From CAITNQ01 sp041661365 (GTDB lineage Bacteria > Latescibacterota > UBA2968 > UBA8231), in contig JBAZUN010000329.1 in assembly GCA_041661365.1 (NCBI GenBank), positions 1-7,000 on the forward strand: DNA of 7,000 nt, given 5' to 3'. Numbering within the stretch: position 1 is the first letter of the stretch; every line of letters starts with the position of its first letter. The notes beneath the pieces were generated by a model. It was not told the origin of the DNA and did no database searches. It was given only the letters and a program-made list of their open reading frames with translations. This document shows positions 5,162-7,000 of this stretch, one piece after another. Position numbers and translations under genes: made by a program.

Positions 5162-5182
5162 CTCTCCCCCCGAAGCGGAGAG
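5162..5182. other. Hairpin in the convergent spacer
   Basis: CTCTCC (5162-5167) pairs with GGAGAG (5177-5182) around a 9-nt loop. An alternative pairing CCGCT/AGCGG (5157-5161 with 5174-5178) competes with it. It sits between the convergent lipoprotein and URO-D genes and lacks a T tract on either strand. It may be a weak bidirectional terminator; apart from this and a coding-like minus frame, I see nothing else in the spacer 5129-5315. Confidence 0.3.
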
Positions 5183-5315
5183 TCGATCCTATCCGTGTGC
5201 ACAGGGACACCGTCGGTGTGGGAGTAGCCCGGCAGCGGCCTGCTCCCTTTGTCCAGCACCGCGGCGAGGTCCACATTCGGGTCGTAGACGACTTGGTCGG
5301 GAATCCACCGATGCC

Positions 5316-6407
5316 TCAGTCGATGGCGTTGATGAGCTGCCGGTAGTAGCGGTAGTGCTCGAACGGTACATCCTCGGGGATGTTGTGGTCGCAGCCAGGG
5401 ACGTACCCCCCTTCACGGACCACGCCCGCGACGCGCCCGACCATCTCCGCGATCTCCCGCTTGCCGCCGGCGGCGAGCACCCGCTTGTCGATCCCACCGA
5501 ACATCCGCAGCGATCTGCCGAACCGAGCCCTGAGTCTGGCGACGTCCATGCCGGCCGCCACCTCCATCGGCAGGATGGCGTCGATCCCCATGTCGAGCCA
5601 GATGGGGATGAGCTCCTCGACGTTGCCGTCGCTGTCGAGGACCAGCACGGTCTCTTCCTCAGAAGCGTACCTGCGGATGAGCTCGATCATCCGTTCGTAG
5701 TGAGGAACGAATATCCGCCGGTATACGCGCGGATCGATCAGACTACCGGTCTTGTACGCCATGTCCTCCCAGAACTCGATCCAGTCGGGTCGTACCCCCT
5801 GCAGCATCTTCTCCAGGATCCTCGTCTGGTACTCGGCCATGTCCGCGGCGCACTCCTCCACGAAGGCGGGATCGTCGTGGAGCAGGAGGGCGATGTTCTC
5901 GATCCCGATCCAGTTGCGCAGCAGCCCGAAGAGGGTCACGTACGCCGCGCGCAGCGGGTAGGTCCGGGTCTGCCAGTCGACCAGTCGGTCGCCGAAGAAG
6001 TAGTCGAACCGGGTCGCCGAATCAGGATCGAGACGCTCCTGGCGGAATCTCCGCCAGCTTGCCCGGTCGGTCACCGGGAACGACAGATACCTGGGCATGG
6101 CCGGAAAACTGCTGCCGGCGCCGGCTTCCTTCTTCTTCTCCTTGGTGACCCCGTCGGTGTCCTGGTAGACCGTGTGCTCTACGGTTTCCTCGATGACCCT
6201 GGACTCGAAGGGGGGGTTGTGCCAGAAGTTCACCCCGGCGTGCTCGAGGCGATCGTACTGGCCGGCATGCGCCACCTCGGCCCGGCTGCGCAGCCCTTCC
6301 TTGAGCCACCGGTCGACGGTGGCCGCATAGGGACCCATCTCCCAGGACCAGGGACGATCGACCGACCTGTACCGCATGGTTGCGTGGAATCGCTCTCTCG
6401 AATTCAT
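5316..6407 (-). CDS. Uroporphyrinogen decarboxylase superfamily protein (MtaA/CmuA-like, not HemE)
   Basis: 363 aa, cytoplasmic, URO-D TIM-barrel superfamily. Blocks in order: MNSRERFHATMRYRSVDRPW at the N-terminus, FGLLRNWIG (160-168), FWEDMAYKTGSLIDP (212-226), LDSDGNVEELIPIWLDMGID (257-276), PMEVAAGMDVARLR (280-293), GGIDKR (304-309) and PGCDHNIPEDVPFEHY (337-352). The HemE N-terminal signature (RPAWxMRQAGRY) is absent, so this is not the haem enzyme. It resembles the large group related to corrinoid:coenzyme methyltransferases. In MtaA-like enzymes zinc is held by H-x-C plus a distant Cys; here the H-x-C-G-N position reads D-S-D-G-N, and only C339 (with H341 nearby) remains, so a classic zinc thiol-methylating site is doubtful. 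ATG 6407 has only a weak upstream AGAGA. A CBM9-like gene ends 74 bp upstream on the same strand; they may form an operon. Substrate unknown. Confidence 0.9.
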   Translation of the reverse strand: MNSRERFHATMRYRSVDRPWSWEMGPYAATVDRWLKEGLRSRAEVAHAGQYDRLEHAGVNFWHNPPFESRVIEETVEHTVYQDTDGVTKEKKKEAGAGSSFPAMPRYLSFPVTDRASWRRFRQERLDPDSATRFDYFFGDRLVDWQTRTYPLRAAYVTLFGLLRNWIGIENIALLLHDDPAFVEECAADMAEYQTRILEKMLQGVRPDWIEFWEDMAYKTGSLIDPRVYRRIFVPHYERMIELIRRYASEEETVLVLDSDGNVEELIPIWLDMGIDAILPMEVAAGMDVARLRARFGRSLRMFGGIDKRVLAAGGKREIAEMVGRVAGVVREGGYVPGCDHNIPEDVPFEHYRYYRQLINAID

Positions 6408-6481
6408 GTGGCGATCTCTGTCTTGGTTGTGCGTCGGTCGCGGTGCCGGGCGATGAGCGCCGCTCCGCCAGGGTAGTCCAC

Positions 6482-7000
6482 CTACGGCCCCACCTTCGTG
6501 GTGGAGAAGACGGCCTTACCGAAGTAGGCCGAGTGGTGGAAGGAGGCTCGCTCCGCGTGGCTGTCCGACCACATGCTGAACTGGCCCTCGTAGCCCTGCG
6601 TGCGGTTCAGGTTCAGGCGCCAGAGGTCGCCGTCCCGCGGCGGGATCTGTCCCCCGAGGTGGCGGAAGTTCCCGAAGGGGATGGCCGCCTCGAGGACCCA
6701 GCCGCGGTCGCGGTCCGAGTGGTCGTTGAGGGTGCCGTCGAGCGTAGTCTTGATCTGCACCCCCTCGCTCTGCCACTCGAAGCAGGTCTTGTCCGTGCGC
6801 TTGACCCCCGCGTCGTGGGCCAGGTAGTCGAGGAAGGTGCCCCTGGCGTTCATCTCGTAGCCGAAGTAGGCGTTCAGGTTCCCCGGGTTCGGGGTGGCGA
6901 AGATCTCCACCGCGTCCTCTTCCCACACCGGTCCGTCGTGCTGCGTCACCTTGGCGTCGAGGTAGGGATCCACGCACTCGTAGAGGAGGTAGAGGTGGTC
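6482..7000 (-). CDS. CBM9-like (carbohydrate-binding family 9 type) protein, 3' part
   Basis: Partial: the frame is open to the window edge, giving 172 codons from DHLYLLYECVDPYLDAKV to the TAG at 6484-6482; the GTG at 6973 is internal, not a start. Features of the CBM9-like beta sandwich are visible: the opening beta strand LYLLYECVDP, VWEEDAVEIFATPNPGN, YFGYEMNARGTFLDYL, RGWVLEAAIPFGNF, IPPRDGDLWRLNLNRTQ, and the closing SMWSDSHAERASFHHSAYFG followed by VF. Such domains bind sugars or haem-like ligands, or occur as stand-alone proteins next to glycan-processing genes. Here it ends the protein with no further domain after it. It lies directly upstream of the URO-D-like gene on the same strand. 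Anything N-terminal, including a signal peptide or enzyme domain, lies beyond the window. Confidence 0.88.
   Translation of the reverse strand, partial: DHLYLLYECVDPYLDAKVTQHDGPVWEEDAVEIFATPNPGNLNAYFGYEMNARGTFLDYLAHDAGVKRTDKTCFEWQSEGVQIKTTLDGTLNDHSDRDRGWVLEAAIPFGNFRHLGGQIPPRDGDLWRLNLNRTQGYEGQFSMWSDSHAERASFHHSAYFGKAVFSTTKVGP

Noticed and set aside
5141..5185. tRNA remnant (GCTCGGTAGAGC resembles a D arm)
   Set aside because: No 7-nt anticodon loop, no T arm and no acceptor stem can be paired; likely a chance hairpin.
1..7000. CRISPR arrays, insertion sequences, integrases, phage genes
   Set aside because: No regularly spaced repeats, terminal inverted repeats or transposase/integrase-like products were seen.

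Overview
The window is about 7 kb of GC-rich bacterial DNA with AGGAGG-type ribosome binding sites on several genes. A run of 10 Ns at 5036-5045 marks a gap in a draft or metagenome assembly. The gene mix points to an uncultivated environmental heterotroph of the Planctomycetes / Latescibacteria / Gemmatimonadetes / Acidobacteria kind: a URO-D superfamily protein of the sort that is multiplied in such genomes, a CBM9-like protein, a PKD-cytochrome lipoprotein with a CX4CH haem site, and a 401-residue orphan family that I remember mainly from Planctomycetes. The phylum cannot be fixed from the sequence alone.

Left part (1-3346): the 3' end of guaA (GMP synthase) on the + strand converges on two minus-strand genes, tyrS (tyrosyl-tRNA synthetase, 416 aa) and, 75 bp downstream of it, the orphan gene (401 aa). 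Upstream of tyrS is the most interesting part of the window. A near-consensus sigma70 promoter (TTGACA, 18 bp, TATATT) is followed by a 28-codon (or 19-codon) leader ORF with the run Tyr-Arg-Tyr-Tyr near its end. Then come mutually exclusive RNA pairings and a strong intrinsic terminator with a U tract, about 150 nt before the tyrS start codon. This is the layout of trp/his/pheST ribosome-mediated attenuation, here with tyrosine codons in front of the tyrosine-charging enzyme. No T-box motif was found.

Middle part (3347-4117): a small Trp-rich + strand ORF (about 73 aa, GTG start) lies divergent to tyrS. It is followed by a complete tRNA-Val(UAC) gene with encoded CCA and its own hairpin terminator.

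Right part (4118-7000): a + strand secreted protein has two PKD-like beta domains and a C-terminal single-haem cytochrome domain, with the assembly gap inside it. It converges on two minus-strand genes: a URO-D/MtaA-like protein in which the usual H-x-C zinc motif reads D-S-D, and, upstream of it and running off the window, a CBM9-like protein. These last two may be co-transcribed (74 bp apart). A 217-bp convergent spacer contains hairpins and an unexplained coding-like frame.

No CRISPR array, insertion sequence, integrase or phage gene was seen.
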